A stretch of DNA of 18,996 nucleotides, taken from Clostridiales bacterium (GTDB lineage: Bacteria > Bacillota > Clostridia > Lachnospirales > WQUN01). Numbering within the stretch: the stretch's first letter is position 1; each line of letters starts with the position of its first letter. The stretch covers positions 1 through 18,996 of the forward strand of contig JAISZF010000226.1 of the NCBI GenBank assembly GCA_031269415.1, written 5' to 3'. Position numbers and translations under genes: made by a program. This document shows positions 6,705 through 16,000 of this stretch, piece after piece. A model generated the notes under the pieces. It had not been told where the DNA came from, searched no databases, and saw only the letters and a program-made list of their open reading frames with translations.

Positions 6705-6953
6705 TCAACCGCCGCAGCTCAGCGGGAAAAAGTACACCTCGCTGTCCGTGGATATGTCGTGTTCACGTTTGTTTAAGTTATCGATCTTTACGCCGTCCAG
6801 GGCGACCATACAACGTTTCGCCTTCCGCAAAACCTCGGCGCCGTATGATAGTGTGAGGAATTCCATCACTTCGCGCATACTCCTGACGTCCGCGGTTTCT
6901 TCATCCTTACCTGTCATACGGCGCAATTCGCCTTGATAAACCAGAGTCGCCAT
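6705..6953 (-). CDS. MoaD/ThiS-family small sulfur carrier protein
   Basis: This 82-aa beta-grasp-sized protein ends in the C-terminal Gly-Gly (...PLSCGG) that is adenylated and thiocarboxylated in MoaD/ThiS proteins. 'DGVKID' and 'STDSEVYFFPLSCGG' match the usual 'NG..v......l.dGDeV.i.PPvaGG' ending. The start at 6953 (MATLVYQ) is chosen over an upstream ATG at 6986 because GGAGG sits 6 nt ahead of it and the longer form would overlap the AOR gene. It lies 10 bp after AOR and its stop abuts the alcohol dehydrogenase. Such carriers donate sulfur to the pterin dithiolene of Mo/W cofactors. A copy embedded with AOR suggests one dedicated to the tungsten cofactor; this is inference. Confidence 0.82.
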   Translation of the reverse strand: MATLVYQGELRRMTGKDEETADVRSMREVMEFLTLSYGAEVLRKAKRCMVALDGVKIDNLNKREHDISTDSEVYFFPLSCGG

Positions 6954-6963
6954 AATAGCCTCC

Positions 6964-8865
6964 TCAAACGCCAGCGCCGGATTCAATCCTCAACTGTTTA
7001 AGTTTCTTTGGAGTCGGCCTGCCTTCGCTATCCCATCCCCTTACCTTATAGTAAAGCGGCAGCATCCTTGAAAGCGGCACCGGTTTGCCTTCGGGATCAT
7101 TCTCCTGCGAGGTATTCGTCAGCCTGGCGGGCAGCGAGTCGTCCGCGCCTGTCAAGCCCTCCCGCAGGTTAAACAGCCTTTCTGTGTTGTACCCGCGTTC
7201 GCCGATCTGTATAAGCTTCCCGCTGGTCATTGGCATACCGGTTATCAGTTTAACGACCTCAGCATGGGGCAGCAGAAACATCGTATTAAACGGAAGAAGC
7301 CCCGGCAGCAGCCACCAGATGGGTCGCAGGGCAAAACCGGCCGAGCCCAGGATCTTATTGACCGCGCGTGTTACCGCGTGGTTCGGCCCCAGTTTGAAGA
7401 ATATGGCGGGTATTACGGCCTGAGCTGTAAATAGGCAGAACCCCGCGCCCGATACTGATTCCATCATATTTTGGAACATAATGGTAAGCTCCGCCTTGCT
7501 GGACGGATGACGGCGATCTACTGATACTACCCCAACCGATTCAATTAACGCCAGATAACCTCCGTTGAGATGGCATCCGCCCCGGTTGGACGTGGCATAA
7601 CCCAGCCCCATGCCCACGGACTGCCTTGGTTCATACGAAGCCAATTCCAAGCCTTTCGAGTGGATTGCGAAATCCTTGCCTCCGTATTTTTCGGAAAGCC
7701 ATTTTGTGCCGTTGGCCAGTTCCGTAAAGATACCCTCGCGGCGCCCTACCTTTCGCAATACCTCTATTATCGCCTCTTTGCCGCCAATATCCAAACCGAA
7801 ATCCGCCATGCCCTTTTCCTGAAGCTCCAACGCGAAGGCAATAGTTCCAGCCAATGTTATAGTATCCATGCCCCAAATGTCGGCGTAATAGTTGATCTCG
7901 ATTATTCTGTCCATATCGCCGCTGCCCAGGTTGGAACCGAACAGCCCCACGGTTTCATATTCCGGGCCTTTAATCTCGCGTCCGTTCAATTTAACCCTAC
8001 GCTCGCAGCGAATAGGGCAGCTTACGCATCCGCCGTTGCGCGTCAGACGCTTGTCCGCCAGGCTTTCGCCGCTGATGTCCCTAGATTTTTCAAACCGTCC
8101 TTCTTTGAAATTCCGCGTGGGCAGCGCTCCGGAGGCGTTCGCGCTGCTGACCAAGCCGGCGGTGCCGTAGGTCGGAAGCGCCGAACCGGTCATAGGGTGA
8201 TTTTTTAAAAAAGCTGTCCATTTCCTCACATACGCTGTAAAACCGTCCGGGTCATATATTTCAGGCCGTTTCGTGCCATACGCGGTCAACGCCTTTAAAT
8301 TTTTCGAACCCATAACCGCGCCCGCTCCGCAACGGCCCGCGACACGTTCCCCGGAAATCGCGCACGCGTACCAGACCAGCGATTCTCCCGCTGGCCCGAT
8401 AACCAGCTTTCCCCAGTGTTTGTCAAACCTGCTTTGGATTTCCTCGGTGTCCATGCCCGCGTAAGCCGACGCGTCTTTTATAGAAACGCCGCCGTCCAGT
8501 ATTTCTATATAGGAGAGTTTTTTGGCTTTACCTGTAATGATTAACCCGTCTATGCCGGCGGCTTTCAGTGAAACGCCGAACGTGCCGCCGCAGTTCGATG
8601 AAGCGATACCGCCTGTCAGGACATTCTTAAACGTCATATTGAATCTTCCGGATGAAGGCGCGCCTGTGCCGCCGGCAGGGCCGGTGTTTATAATCAGCGC
8701 GTTATCCGGGTGAAACCTTGGCAATCCCTCGGGCTGAAGATCCATAAGCAGTTTACCGGCTAAAATCTTTCCGCCCAAATATCGCTCGAACAGTGTGCGG
8801 CTTATAGGATAGTCGCGGATCTCGCCGGAAGTCAGGTCGATAAACTTGTAGATCGGCAGATTCAT
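6964..8865 (-). CDS. Aldehyde:ferredoxin oxidoreductase (tungsten/pterin enzyme)
   Basis: This 633-aa intact protein of the AOR family oxidises aldehydes to acids, or reduces acids, with ferredoxin as partner. The N-terminal domain has 'YLGGKILAGKLL', 'GPAGGTGAPSSGRFNMTFK' and 'GGIASSNCGGTFG', typical of pterin-binding AOR_N. The [4Fe-4S] ligands are Cys280, Cys283 and Cys287 (CVSCPIRC) plus Cys477 in 'SGAGFCLF', the spacing seen in Pyrococcus AOR. 'GPEYETVGLFGSNLG' and 'YATSNRGGCHLNGG' are also family signatures. The ATG at 8865 has AAGGAAGG upstream and overlaps the ferredoxin stop by four bases (ATGA), so the two are translationally coupled. The next genes are a MoaD-like carrier and an alcohol dehydrogenase. 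Physiological direction and substrate are unknown. Confidence 0.95.
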   Translation of the reverse strand: MNLPIYKFIDLTSGEIRDYPISRTLFERYLGGKILAGKLLMDLQPEGLPRFHPDNALIINTGPAGGTGAPSSGRFNMTFKNVLTGGIASSNCGGTFGVSLKAAGIDGLIITGKAKKLSYIEILDGGVSIKDASAYAGMDTEEIQSRFDKHWGKLVIGPAGESLVWYACAISGERVAGRCGAGAVMGSKNLKALTAYGTKRPEIYDPDGFTAYVRKWTAFLKNHPMTGSALPTYGTAGLVSSANASGALPTRNFKEGRFEKSRDISGESLADKRLTRNGGCVSCPIRCERRVKLNGREIKGPEYETVGLFGSNLGSGDMDRIIEINYYADIWGMDTITLAGTIAFALELQEKGMADFGLDIGGKEAIIEVLRKVGRREGIFTELANGTKWLSEKYGGKDFAIHSKGLELASYEPRQSVGMGLGYATSNRGGCHLNGGYLALIESVGVVSVDRRHPSSKAELTIMFQNMMESVSGAGFCLFTAQAVIPAIFFKLGPNHAVTRAVNKILGSAGFALRPIWWLLPGLLPFNTMFLLPHAEVVKLITGMPMTSGKLIQIGERGYNTERLFNLREGLTGADDSLPARLTNTSQENDPEGKPVPLSRMLPLYYKVRGWDSEGRPTPKKLKQLRIESGAGV

Positions 8866-9287
8866 GAGGCGCCTTCCTTTCTCATCACAATCGCCTTAAG
8901 TGGGCAGACCTTTGCGCATATTCCGCAGCCCACGCAGCTCTTTTCATTCGAAAGAAGCGCGAATACGTTAATGTCCCCGCGAAACGCGGGCATGGAAATA
9001 GAAAGGCTGTCCTTCCCGCAGGCGTTTACGCATATGGAACAGGCGCCGCAGAGCGATTTGTCTATGACCGGCTTTTCCCACTCGGTTTTTGAAACCTTAA
9101 CAACGGTTTTACCAATATTGTCCAATACGGCGGAGCTTGGGCAGACCCTGCCGCAGACGCCGCAGTTTACGCATCGCGCGGGATTGATCGCGTGGAGTTT
9201 TTTCAGTTCGCCGGATATAGCCTTAACCGGACAGTTTCTGGCGCATAGGGTACAGCCGGTACATGATTCGGTTATTAAAAATGCCAT
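8862..9287 (-). CDS. Polyferredoxin with four [4Fe-4S] motifs
   Basis: This 141-aa protein holds four CX2CX2CX3C motifs: Cys9-12-15-19, Cys39-42-45-49, Cys80-83-86-90 and Cys118-121-124-128. It is therefore expected to bind four [4Fe-4S] clusters as two ferredoxin-like modules joined by a short linker. It most likely carries electrons for the AOR whose start codon overlaps its stop. Other partners such as hydrogenase-like complexes are possible. The start at 9287 (MAFLITES) is preferred to the ATG at 9293 because GGAGG (9299-9295 on the minus strand) is 7 nt from it but only 1 nt from the other. There is no signal peptide, so it is cytoplasmic. Confidence 0.9.
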   Translation of the reverse strand: MAFLITESCTGCTLCARNCPVKAISGELKKLHAINPARCVNCGVCGRVCPSSAVLDNIGKTVVKVSKTEWEKPVIDKSLCGACSICVNACGKDSLSISMPAFRGDINVFALLSNEKSCVGCGICAKVCPLKAIVMRKEGAS

Positions 9288-9310
9288 CGGCATACCTCCG
9301 ATCTGTAATA

Positions 9311-9339
9311 ATTATTTTCATAATCGCATAATATCACAA
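9311..9339 (-). promoter_or_regulatory. Candidate sigma-A promoter of the AOR operon
   Basis: On the minus strand TTGTGA (9339-9334), 17 nt, AATAAT (9316-9311). The -35 matches four of six consensus bases and the -10 five of six. It lies 24 bp before the ferredoxin start in an AT-rich stretch, where the promoter of the four-gene operon should be. Confidence 0.5.
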
Positions 9340-9373
9340 TTTGAGTGTTAGAGCAAAGATCGTAAGGCTGATA

Positions 9374-9497
9374 CTACGAAAAAGTTGTTTTGTCCAAGTG
9401 TTCCTGATACTCATCCAGTTCTTCCATCAAGTAATAAGTTCACCTCATAAAGCTGAAGTCGTTTGTTAAACACCTTAAACTTATCCAGTTTAATGTT
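9374..9497 (-). pseudogene. Possible decayed gene fragments between the integrase and the AOR operon
   Basis: The minus strand has two short, protein-like frames in a row: 9497-9411 ('KLDKFKVFNKRLQLYEVNLL' then a stop) and, shifted, 9439-9374 ('LMEELDEYQEHLDKTTFS' then a stop). Joined by one frameshift they would read as about 40 charged, helical residues. No ribosome site or family match is evident. The rest of 9300-9584 shows nothing coding. Low confidence. Confidence 0.2.
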
Positions 9498-9584
9498 TTA
9501 TCGGAATCTATGTATGAAATTCCGCGTAATACCAACATTTTTCCGGCTTAAATCTTATACATGTATGAAAAAAATATACCTACC

Positions 9585-10754
9585 TTATACCTGCCTGACA
9601 GCGTTGTCCGCAATTGCGTCTTTCAGCTTCATTATCGAGTCTTTTTTCATGTCCGGCAGCACATGCGTATACAAATCCGAGGTGACTTTTATTGTCGAAT
9701 GGCCGAGCAGTTCCTGCAGAACACGCAGCTCTATACCGTGTTCAAGCCCTCTGGTAGCGAATGTATGCCTCAGGCAATGTATATGAAAACCGCTTAATCC
9801 CGCGCGTTTTAAAACAACTTGAAACGCGCGCTGCGTATTACGTGGGTCAAGCGGCTTTCCCGAACGTGTGGCGAATACCAGATTATTATCTTCATAACCG
9901 GTTTTATTTCCGCGTTCGTCCTGCCGCTTTTTGACCGATTTCAGCAATTCGGACATATATGGCAGCAGCGGTACGCTGCGGACGCTTGAGGCCGTTTTTG
10001 GCGTCCCGAAGGTTTTCAGCCATTTTCGTTCGGAGTCGTCAACGGATTTTATGATGTTTAACGTCCTGTTGACGCGCAGTATGCTGTTTTCCATGTCTAT
10101 ATCGCTCCATGTAAGGGATATTAGCTCGCCGACGCGCAGGCCCGTGCCCAGATCCAGAAGAAACATCTCTCCCATATAAGACGCCTTCGCCGCTTCCATA
10201 AAGCGGCGCTGCTCCTCCCTCGTGAACGCCTGAGCGCGTGTTTTCGCCGCTTTTGGCAAGATAACGCCCGACGCTGAGTTCGCTGATATCATGTTGTTCT
10301 TAAAGGCTTGCTCCAAAGCCGCGTGAAGAGTGATGTAAACGCCCTTTACGGTTTCAGGCGCGAGCCGCTTGGATAATTCATTTAGCATACCCTGAACGGC
10401 GTCCCGGCGCAATTCCTGTATCTTCAAATGGCCGATTGCCGGGCGTATGTGCTTATCGGCGCGAGACGCGTAGATGAGCAGGGTAGTCGGCTTTACGGAC
10501 TGGGTTTTATAATCGTCCAGCCAAATATCCAACCATTCATTAACTGTCATTTTTGACGGTTCGACAAAGGAACCATGGTTCAATTCAGACAGCGCGGCGG
10601 CCATTTTACGCTGAACCTCACGCCGCGTCTTGCCATAAAATGCCTTGCGCTTCTGATTGCCTTTTATGTCTTTACCGACTGTTATACGCGCCCACCATGA
10701 ACCATCCGGGCGTCTGCCGATACTGCCTTCGTTTTGACCGCGTTTTTTGGCCAT
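9585..10754 (-). CDS. Tyrosine recombinase / integrase
   Basis: This 389-aa phage/ICE-type integrase has a short N-terminal arm-binding-like region ('GSIGRRPDGSWWARITVG'), a SAM-like core-binding domain (about residues 65-165) and the catalytic domain. The active-site residues are complete: Arg207 in 'GTGLRVGELISL', Lys253 in 'TPKTASSVRSVPL', His326 and Arg329 in 'HCLRHTFATRG', His352 in 'LLGHSTIKVT' and the nucleophile Tyr362 in 'SDLYTHV'. The start at 10754 (MAKKRGQ) is chosen because GAAGGGAAG precedes it; a 5' extension to 10808 would use AT-rich non-coding-like sequence. It should integrate or excise an element, but no excisionase, relaxase or phage genes adjoin it. It is either the survivor of a lost element or marks one edge of a larger one. 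Confidence 0.93.
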   Translation of the reverse strand: MAKKRGQNEGSIGRRPDGSWWARITVGKDIKGNQKRKAFYGKTRREVQRKMAAALSELNHGSFVEPSKMTVNEWLDIWLDDYKTQSVKPTTLLIYASRADKHIRPAIGHLKIQELRRDAVQGMLNELSKRLAPETVKGVYITLHAALEQAFKNNMISANSASGVILPKAAKTRAQAFTREEQRRFMEAAKASYMGEMFLLDLGTGLRVGELISLTWSDIDMENSILRVNRTLNIIKSVDDSERKWLKTFGTPKTASSVRSVPLLPYMSELLKSVKKRQDERGNKTGYEDNNLVFATRSGKPLDPRNTQRAFQVVLKRAGLSGFHIHCLRHTFATRGLEHGIELRVLQELLGHSTIKVTSDLYTHVLPDMKKDSIMKLKDAIADNAVRQV

Positions 10755-11092
10755 ATACTTCCCTTCTTGACGAAAATTGCGTAATAAAAATATATACAAA
10801 TAAAACAACTATCATCATGGACAAAACAATAAATTATTGTATAATTTGTATAATACATAAATTTCAAACAATATTGTAAATTGAATCAAAAATTTCTTTA
10901 ATAATAGAATATAACAGATAAAACCAACCAAAAAAATATAAATAATAATTAAATACAAGGCAAATATAGATGAAATACAACTAAACACCACATGAAGCTG
11001 ATAAAGAAAATTCGTTCTATGTTTTGTGCGTTTGTATGTGGATTCAATTGATATATTTAAATAATGCACAACAAACATTAATTCGTATACAA
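10755..11092. other. AT-rich non-coding stretch upstream of the integrase
   Basis: About 340 bp with far lower GC than its neighbours. It holds a tandem 9-bp repeat TTGTATAAT (10837-10845 and 10846-10854), each copy containing a TATAAT. Minus-strand -10-like hexamers are plentiful, so the integrase promoter probably lies here, but no single -35/-10 pair stands out. No gene with a ribosome site was found. Foreign origin along with the integrase is plausible. Confidence 0.6.
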
Positions 11093-11123
11093 AAGGCCGC
11101 GCGCGAACATTCACGGCGGCCTT
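11093..11123 (-). terminator. Terminator of the stalk-domain protein gene
   Basis: AAGGCCGC (11093-11100) pairs with GCGGCCTT (11116-11123). On the minus strand the stem is followed by TTGTAT, so the run reads CCTTTTGTAT. It starts 5 bp past the stop of the gene at 11128. Confidence 0.7.
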
Positions 11124-11127
11124 CTCA

Positions 11128-12174
11128 TTAATTGATGTAATAATTATTCGCAATCATCTTGAAATTCTCAGGATCGCCCTCCGCGTACCGCCGAACCCAA
11201 CTAGACTTGGCGTCGCTTCCTATCGTATATATTATGCCAGTATATTTATCAAATAAAAACAAACTGAAGGACTCGACAACATAGTACCGCGAAACCGAAC
11301 CTACTACCCGAGTATTATCTATATTATAATTGATAAAATTATACTTGGCCGTATAATCCTTGTCGGGGTGAGCGGCGTTGTTCTGTTCCATGAACTGATT
11401 GAACAGATCGCGCGACATCGACATAACTGTGGATTCCGCCTGAAATTCCGATAAAATCGGCCAAGACGGGTCGTATTGGTCAACGACGGCGTTGGCGGAA
11501 AAGCCTTGCGCCATCATGTAACTGTTAAACTTCATGGTTGTACGGTCATATTCACCCGTGTTGTATGAGACCCGCGCCCCTAAAGCTTCGGCGACAAACC
11601 GAAGCGGCAGATATGTATAGTTGTTATAGATGAGCGGCGGTACATCGATAGCCGTCTCAACGTCGTTAATAATAACCGTGTTGTTTCCGATCGCCATTTT
11701 GATTACGTCATAGCCATTGTAAATTGTAACAGCGCGCGTGGCGTCGTCCCATTCGACCGACCCGCCCAGAACTTCCGTAAGCACGCGCAGAGGGACAAGA
11801 GTTCGGTTGTTGACCAGAATGACATCGGAGTCTATCAGCGTTCCGTTTATGATGAACGGTATATACTGATTATCATGAGCGGCGGTTTCACCGTTGGGAT
11901 ATGTTACATTTACGGTATTATACGCCAGTTCTATTCTGTGTACAGGGTTGGCGTTAGGCAGTGACAGAGGCCCTCCGGTGGCAGCGGAGGTTATCGAGCT
12001 TTCACCTGATGTAACTCCGGGTTCAGGAAGAGGCGCTTCCTCCGGCAAAGTAATTTCCGCGACGGCTGACGGTTCGTCAGTCACAGTGGGATTGTCCGCT
12101 TCGGCGGCTGTAACGGCGTAGGGCAACAGCAACGCCGCTATTATCGCCAGCGTCATGGTTCGAGTTCTTTTCAT
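11128..12174 (-). CDS. Secreted copper amine oxidase N-terminal-like (stalk) domain protein
   Basis: This 348-aa protein has a signal peptide (about residues 1-26, cleavage near 'VTAAEA'). An acidic Pro/Thr/Ser linker to residue about 75 follows. Residues about 85-220 are a copper amine oxidase N-terminal-like domain, a common surface 'stalk' module in Clostridia: 'INGTLIDSDVILVNNRTLVP', 'LRVLTEVLGGSVEWDDATRAVTI', then 'YNNYTYLPLRFVAEALGARV'. Despite the name, this module has no oxidase activity. The C-terminal 120 residues are unassigned. The start at 12174 (MKRTRT) is preferred to 12186, since the GGGGGG stretch serves as ribosome site. Function beyond the envelope is unknown. It is divergent from the M50 protease gene. 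Confidence 0.85.
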   Translation of the reverse strand: MKRTRTMTLAIIAALLLPYAVTAAEADNPTVTDEPSAVAEITLPEEAPLPEPGVTSGESSITSAATGGPLSLPNANPVHRIELAYNTVNVTYPNGETAAHDNQYIPFIINGTLIDSDVILVNNRTLVPLRVLTEVLGGSVEWDDATRAVTIYNGYDVIKMAIGNNTVIINDVETAIDVPPLIYNNYTYLPLRFVAEALGARVSYNTGEYDRTTMKFNSYMMAQGFSANAVVDQYDPSWPILSEFQAESTVMSMSRDLFNQFMEQNNAAHPDKDYTAKYNFINYNIDNTRVVGSVSRYYVVESFSLFLFDKYTGIIYTIGSDAKSSWVRRYAEGDPENFKMIANNYYIN

Positions 12175-12210
12175 ATTTCCCCCCAAAAGTGATATTGCGT
12201 ATCCTGATTA

Positions 12211-12239
12211 ATGCTATCACCACAGCCAAAAGATGTCAA
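12211..12239 (-). promoter_or_regulatory. Candidate sigma-A promoter of the stalk-domain protein
   Basis: On the minus strand a perfect TTGACA (12239-12234), 17 nt, TAGCAT (12216-12211), with a TGN extended -10 directly before it. A second TTGACA lies 6 bp further upstream. Confidence 0.6.
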
Positions 12240-12285
12240 TGTCAATTGGGTTTCAGTCGCTTGTAAATTGTTGGCGGTAAAGAAG

Positions 12286-12314
12286 TTGAAATTAAGCACG
12301 GTATGAGATACAAT
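12286..12314 (+). promoter_or_regulatory. Sigma-A promoter of the M50 protease-purL operon
   Basis: TTGAAA (12286-12291), 17 nt, TACAAT (12309-12314). Each hexamer matches five of six consensus bases. The predicted transcript starts near 12321, so the upstream ATG at 12313 lies inside the promoter and the real start is 12352. Confidence 0.75.
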
Positions 12315-12351
12315 GAGTGTTAGCGCGTGTCTGACAGAACGGGGGATTTTT

Positions 12352-13014
12352 ATGGATCAGAGCATGTTTCAAGATATTATTCAAAATTTACTGGAGAGAA
12401 TAGATTTAGTATACATTAGTGTACTAATTATATCACTTATGTTCCACGAGATTGCCCATGGTTTCTCGGCATATAAACTTGGGGATGTGACCGCGAAAAA
12501 CGACGGCAGGCTCTCCCTGAATCCATTGCGGCATATTGATCCGCTTGGTTTTCTGCTAATGATAGTATACCATTTCGGATGGGCAAAACCCGTTATGATC
12601 AATCCATATAATCTGAAGAACCCTAAAAGGGACATGGCGATCATCTCGCTGGCGGGACCCATGACGAATTTTATACTGTCAATCCTGTTCTTTATTCCTC
12701 TGGTTGCGCTGCGTGATTTACCGGAATATCTTGCCATGTTCGCTCAAGAAGGGTTCTTTCTGAACATCTCGCTGGCGGTGTTTAATATGCTGCCTTTGCC
12801 GCCTTTGGACGGTTCAAAGGTATTCGGCAGTTTTCTGCCCGATCAAATCTATTATAAATTTGTACACTCTAACCCAAGGATAGGTATGGGCATAATTTTA
12901 CTGCTGTCGTTTACAGGCGTATTGTCAAGAATAATTCAACCCATTCTATATGGAGTCCTGAATTTCTACTATTTTATCGCCACGTTTATCGCTGGACTGT
13001 TTGGAATACTATAA
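12352..13014 (+). CDS. Site-2 protease family (peptidase M50) membrane protein
   Basis: This 220-aa integral membrane zinc metalloprotease carries HEIAH (HExxH) in the first membrane segment ('SLMFHEIAHGFSAYKLGDVT') and the third-ligand motif 'NMLPLPPLDGSKV' (NxxPxxxxDG) in a later one. Four or more hydrophobic helices are visible. It has the compact YwhC-like layout without PDZ or CBS domains. GGGGGA lies just ahead of the chosen ATG. Related enzymes cleave membrane-embedded substrates such as anti-sigma factors, but the substrate here is unknown. The purL start follows 14 bp after the stop with no terminator, so the two are co-transcribed. A functional tie to purine synthesis is not obvious. 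Confidence 0.92.
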   Translation: MDQSMFQDIIQNLLERIDLVYISVLIISLMFHEIAHGFSAYKLGDVTAKNDGRLSLNPLRHIDPLGFLLMIVYHFGWAKPVMINPYNLKNPKRDMAIISLAGPMTNFILSILFFIPLVALRDLPEYLAMFAQEGFFLNISLAVFNMLPLPPLDGSKVFGSFLPDQIYYKFVHSNPRIGMGIILLLSFTGVLSRIIQPILYGVLNFYYFIATFIAGLFGIL

Positions 13015-13028
13015 CTCTTGGAGGTTCT

Positions 13029-16000
13029 ATGATTTATCGTATATTCGCGGAGAAAAAACCCGGTTATGATATTGAGGCGCGAAATCTCTTTAAAGATTTG
13101 AGGGAGAACCTGAACATATCAGAGCTTAGGGTATTAAAGATTGTTAACAGGTATGACATTGAAGGATTAAGCGAAACTGCCTATAAAACCGCGAAAATAT
13201 CTGTGTTTGCGGATCCCGCGGCGGACATTGTCACGGAAGAGACGTATTCCGTCGAGCCGGACGAGTACGCTTTCGCCGTGAAGTATCTGCCCGGCCAGTA
13301 CGATCAGCGTTCGGACAGCGCGGAACAATGCGTTATGTCCGCGACTGGCGAAACCGTGCGCGTCGAATCCGCGAAGCTGTATGTATGCAAGGGGCCGCTG
13401 AGCCGCGACGCCATACAACTGATTGAGAATTATTGCGTAAACCCTGTTGACTCCATGAAAGCGCCGCTGGAGAAACCGGAGAGCCTGTTTTCTCCCTCCG
13501 ATATTCCGGACGATATACCAGTTTTGCGCGGTTTTATTAATTATACGGAAGCGGAAACAAACGCCATGGCCGTTGACATGGGGCTGGCTATGTCCCGCGC
13601 TGATTTAAATTTCTGCCGTGAGTATTTCCGTGATACGGAGCGCCGTGACCCTACGCTTACCGAGATCAGGGTTATAGATACATACTGGTCCGATCACTGC
13701 CGCCACACGACGTTTTTAACGGAAATTACGGATATAGATATAGAAGATGGTCCATACGCGACTGTTATTAAAGAAGCCTTAGATTTATACCGTGCGGAAA
13801 GGGATAAGCTTTACGGGCGGGAAACTAAACCGGTCTGTCTGATGGATATAGCGCTTATGGGGATGAAAGTCCTGAAAAGCAGGGGCGTTCTCACTGATCT
13901 GGATGAATCGGATGAAATAAACGCCTGCGGTATTGTCGTGCCCGCCGATGTGGATGGCAGAATTGAGGATTGGCTGGTTATGTTCAAGAATGAAACTCAT
14001 AACCATCCGACCGAGATCGAACCTTTCGGCGGCGCGGCCACCTGTTTGGGCGGCGCGATCCGTGACCCGCTCTCAGGCCGTTCATATGTGTACCAGGCAA
14101 TGCGTGTTACAGGAAGCGGTGATCCGCGAGTTCCCGTGGAGCGGACGCTGCCCGGTAAGCTCCCGCAACGGAAAATCACGCAGGGCGCGGCGCGCGGCTT
14201 CAGCTCTTACGGAAACCAAATCGGGCTGGCTGCGGGTCAAATATCAGAGATATATGATGAAGGATATATTGCCAAACGCATGGAGATTGGCGCTGTCATA
14301 GGGGCGGTTCCCAAGGCGCGCGTAAAGCGGGAGCGGCCGTCCGAAGGCGACGTTGTAATTTTGGTCGGAGGCCGCACCGGGCGCGACGGCTGCGGAGGCG
14401 CTACCGGTTCGTCGAAGGAGCATACCGAGCAATCCCTGTTTTCGTGCGGCGCTGAAGTCCAAAAGGGCAATCCGCTTGTGGAGCGGAAATTGCAGCGTTT
14501 GTTCCGAAACCCCGACGCCAGCCTGATGATTAAGCGGTGCAATGATTTCGGCGCCGGCGGGGTTGCTGTAGCGGTCGGCGAACTGGCGGACGGGCTGGAT
14601 ATAGATCTCGATAAAGTCCAAAAGAAGTATGAGGGTTTGGACGGCACTGAACTGGCGATCTCGGAGTCACAGGAGCGTATGGCTGTCATAACCTCACGGG
14701 AAGACGCGGAAGCGTTTACTAAACTGGCTGACGGCGAGAATCTGGAATCCTCCGTAATTGCCGTTGTAACCGACCGGCGGCGGCTGGTTATGCGTTGGCA
14801 CGGAAAGGTCATTGTTGATTTATCTCGCTCATTTCTGAATACGAACGGCGTGAGGCAGAAAACTGCGGCTGTTATATCCTCCGGCGGACACGCGCGTGAA
14901 GAATCCGGCAACGATCCGGCAATCTGGCTGGACAATCTTTCGGACCTGAATATCGCGCTTCAAAAGGGCTTATCGGAACATTTTGACTCCACTGTGGGCG
15001 CGGGGACCGTGCTTATGCCGTTCGGCGGGGAAAACCAACTGACCCCGCCGGACGCGATGGCGGCTAAACTGCCGGTGTACGGGCATACCGATACGATTAC
15101 GCTGATGTCTTATGGCTTTGATCCGCGGATCTCCCGAAAAAGTCCTTTTCACGGCGCGGTCTGCGCCGTTACTGAGGCGTTGGCTAAACTCGTCGCTTCC
15201 GGCGGGAATTACAAGTCAGCGAGGCTTTCCATGCAGGAGTATTTCGAGCGGATGACCGTGCCGGAGATATGGGGCAAGCCTTTAGCCGCGCTGCTGGGCG
15301 CGTTTAAGGCGCAACTGGCGTTCGGCGTACCGGCAATCGGGGGAAAGGACAGCATGTCCGGCACGTTTAAAGACCTGCGGGTACCTCCGACTTTAGTCGC
15401 GTTCGCCGTGGCGCCGGGCAGGGTTTCGGAGGTTATATCGCCGGAGTTTAAGCGGGAGGGGCATAAAATATTTCTGGCGAAAGCCGAATATGACATATTT
15501 GATATGCCTGATTTTGAACGTTTGAAGAAGATATTTGAAAGCGTTTTTGAATTAAACGGACAAGGGCGGATTTTTGCCGCGTCCGCCGTAAGCAAGGGCG
15601 GGCTTGCGGCAAGCGTCTCAAAGATGGCGCTGGGTAACGGTATCGGCGTCAGGCTTGAAACGCAAAGTGATTTATACCGCTCTGAATACGGTTCCCTGAT
15701 TATCGAAGCGGATTTAGACGAGGCTGAAGCCGCGCGGTTTGGGCTGTCGGCAATCGGTAATACCATCGGCGAAGCGGCAATATATGTCAATGGCCGCAAG
15801 ATAACCCTTGATAAGCTAGAACATGCCCTGATGTCGTCGTTGGAGGGCGTGTTCCCGACCGGGTGGCTGGTCACCGAGGATGTTAACAGTGAAATCCCCG
15901 ACATTCCCTCTGGTAATAATAAAACAACCCGTACTCGCCCGGCGCGGTTACCGGTTCCGCCCCGCGTGCTTATTCCGGTGTTCCCCGGCACAAACTGTGA

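Noticed and set aside
6688..6708. TTG start extending the alcohol dehydrogenase by 7 codons
   Set aside because: The ATG at 6687 has a suitable AAGGGGA site, while the TTG overlaps the previous stop and adds non-family residues.
10815..11153. 112-aa hydrophobic minus-strand frame
   Set aside because: It begins inside the stalk-domain gene, runs through its terminator and the AT-rich region, and has no ribosome site; Phe/Ile/Tyr richness follows from AT content.
12313..12351. Upstream ATG for the M50 protease
   Set aside because: It lies within the -10 element of a strong promoter; the ATG at 12352 has the ribosome site.
14237..14935. 232-aa minus-strand frame inside purL
   Set aside because: Antisense to highly conserved PurL sequence; Ser/Pro/Arg-rich shadow with no start signal.
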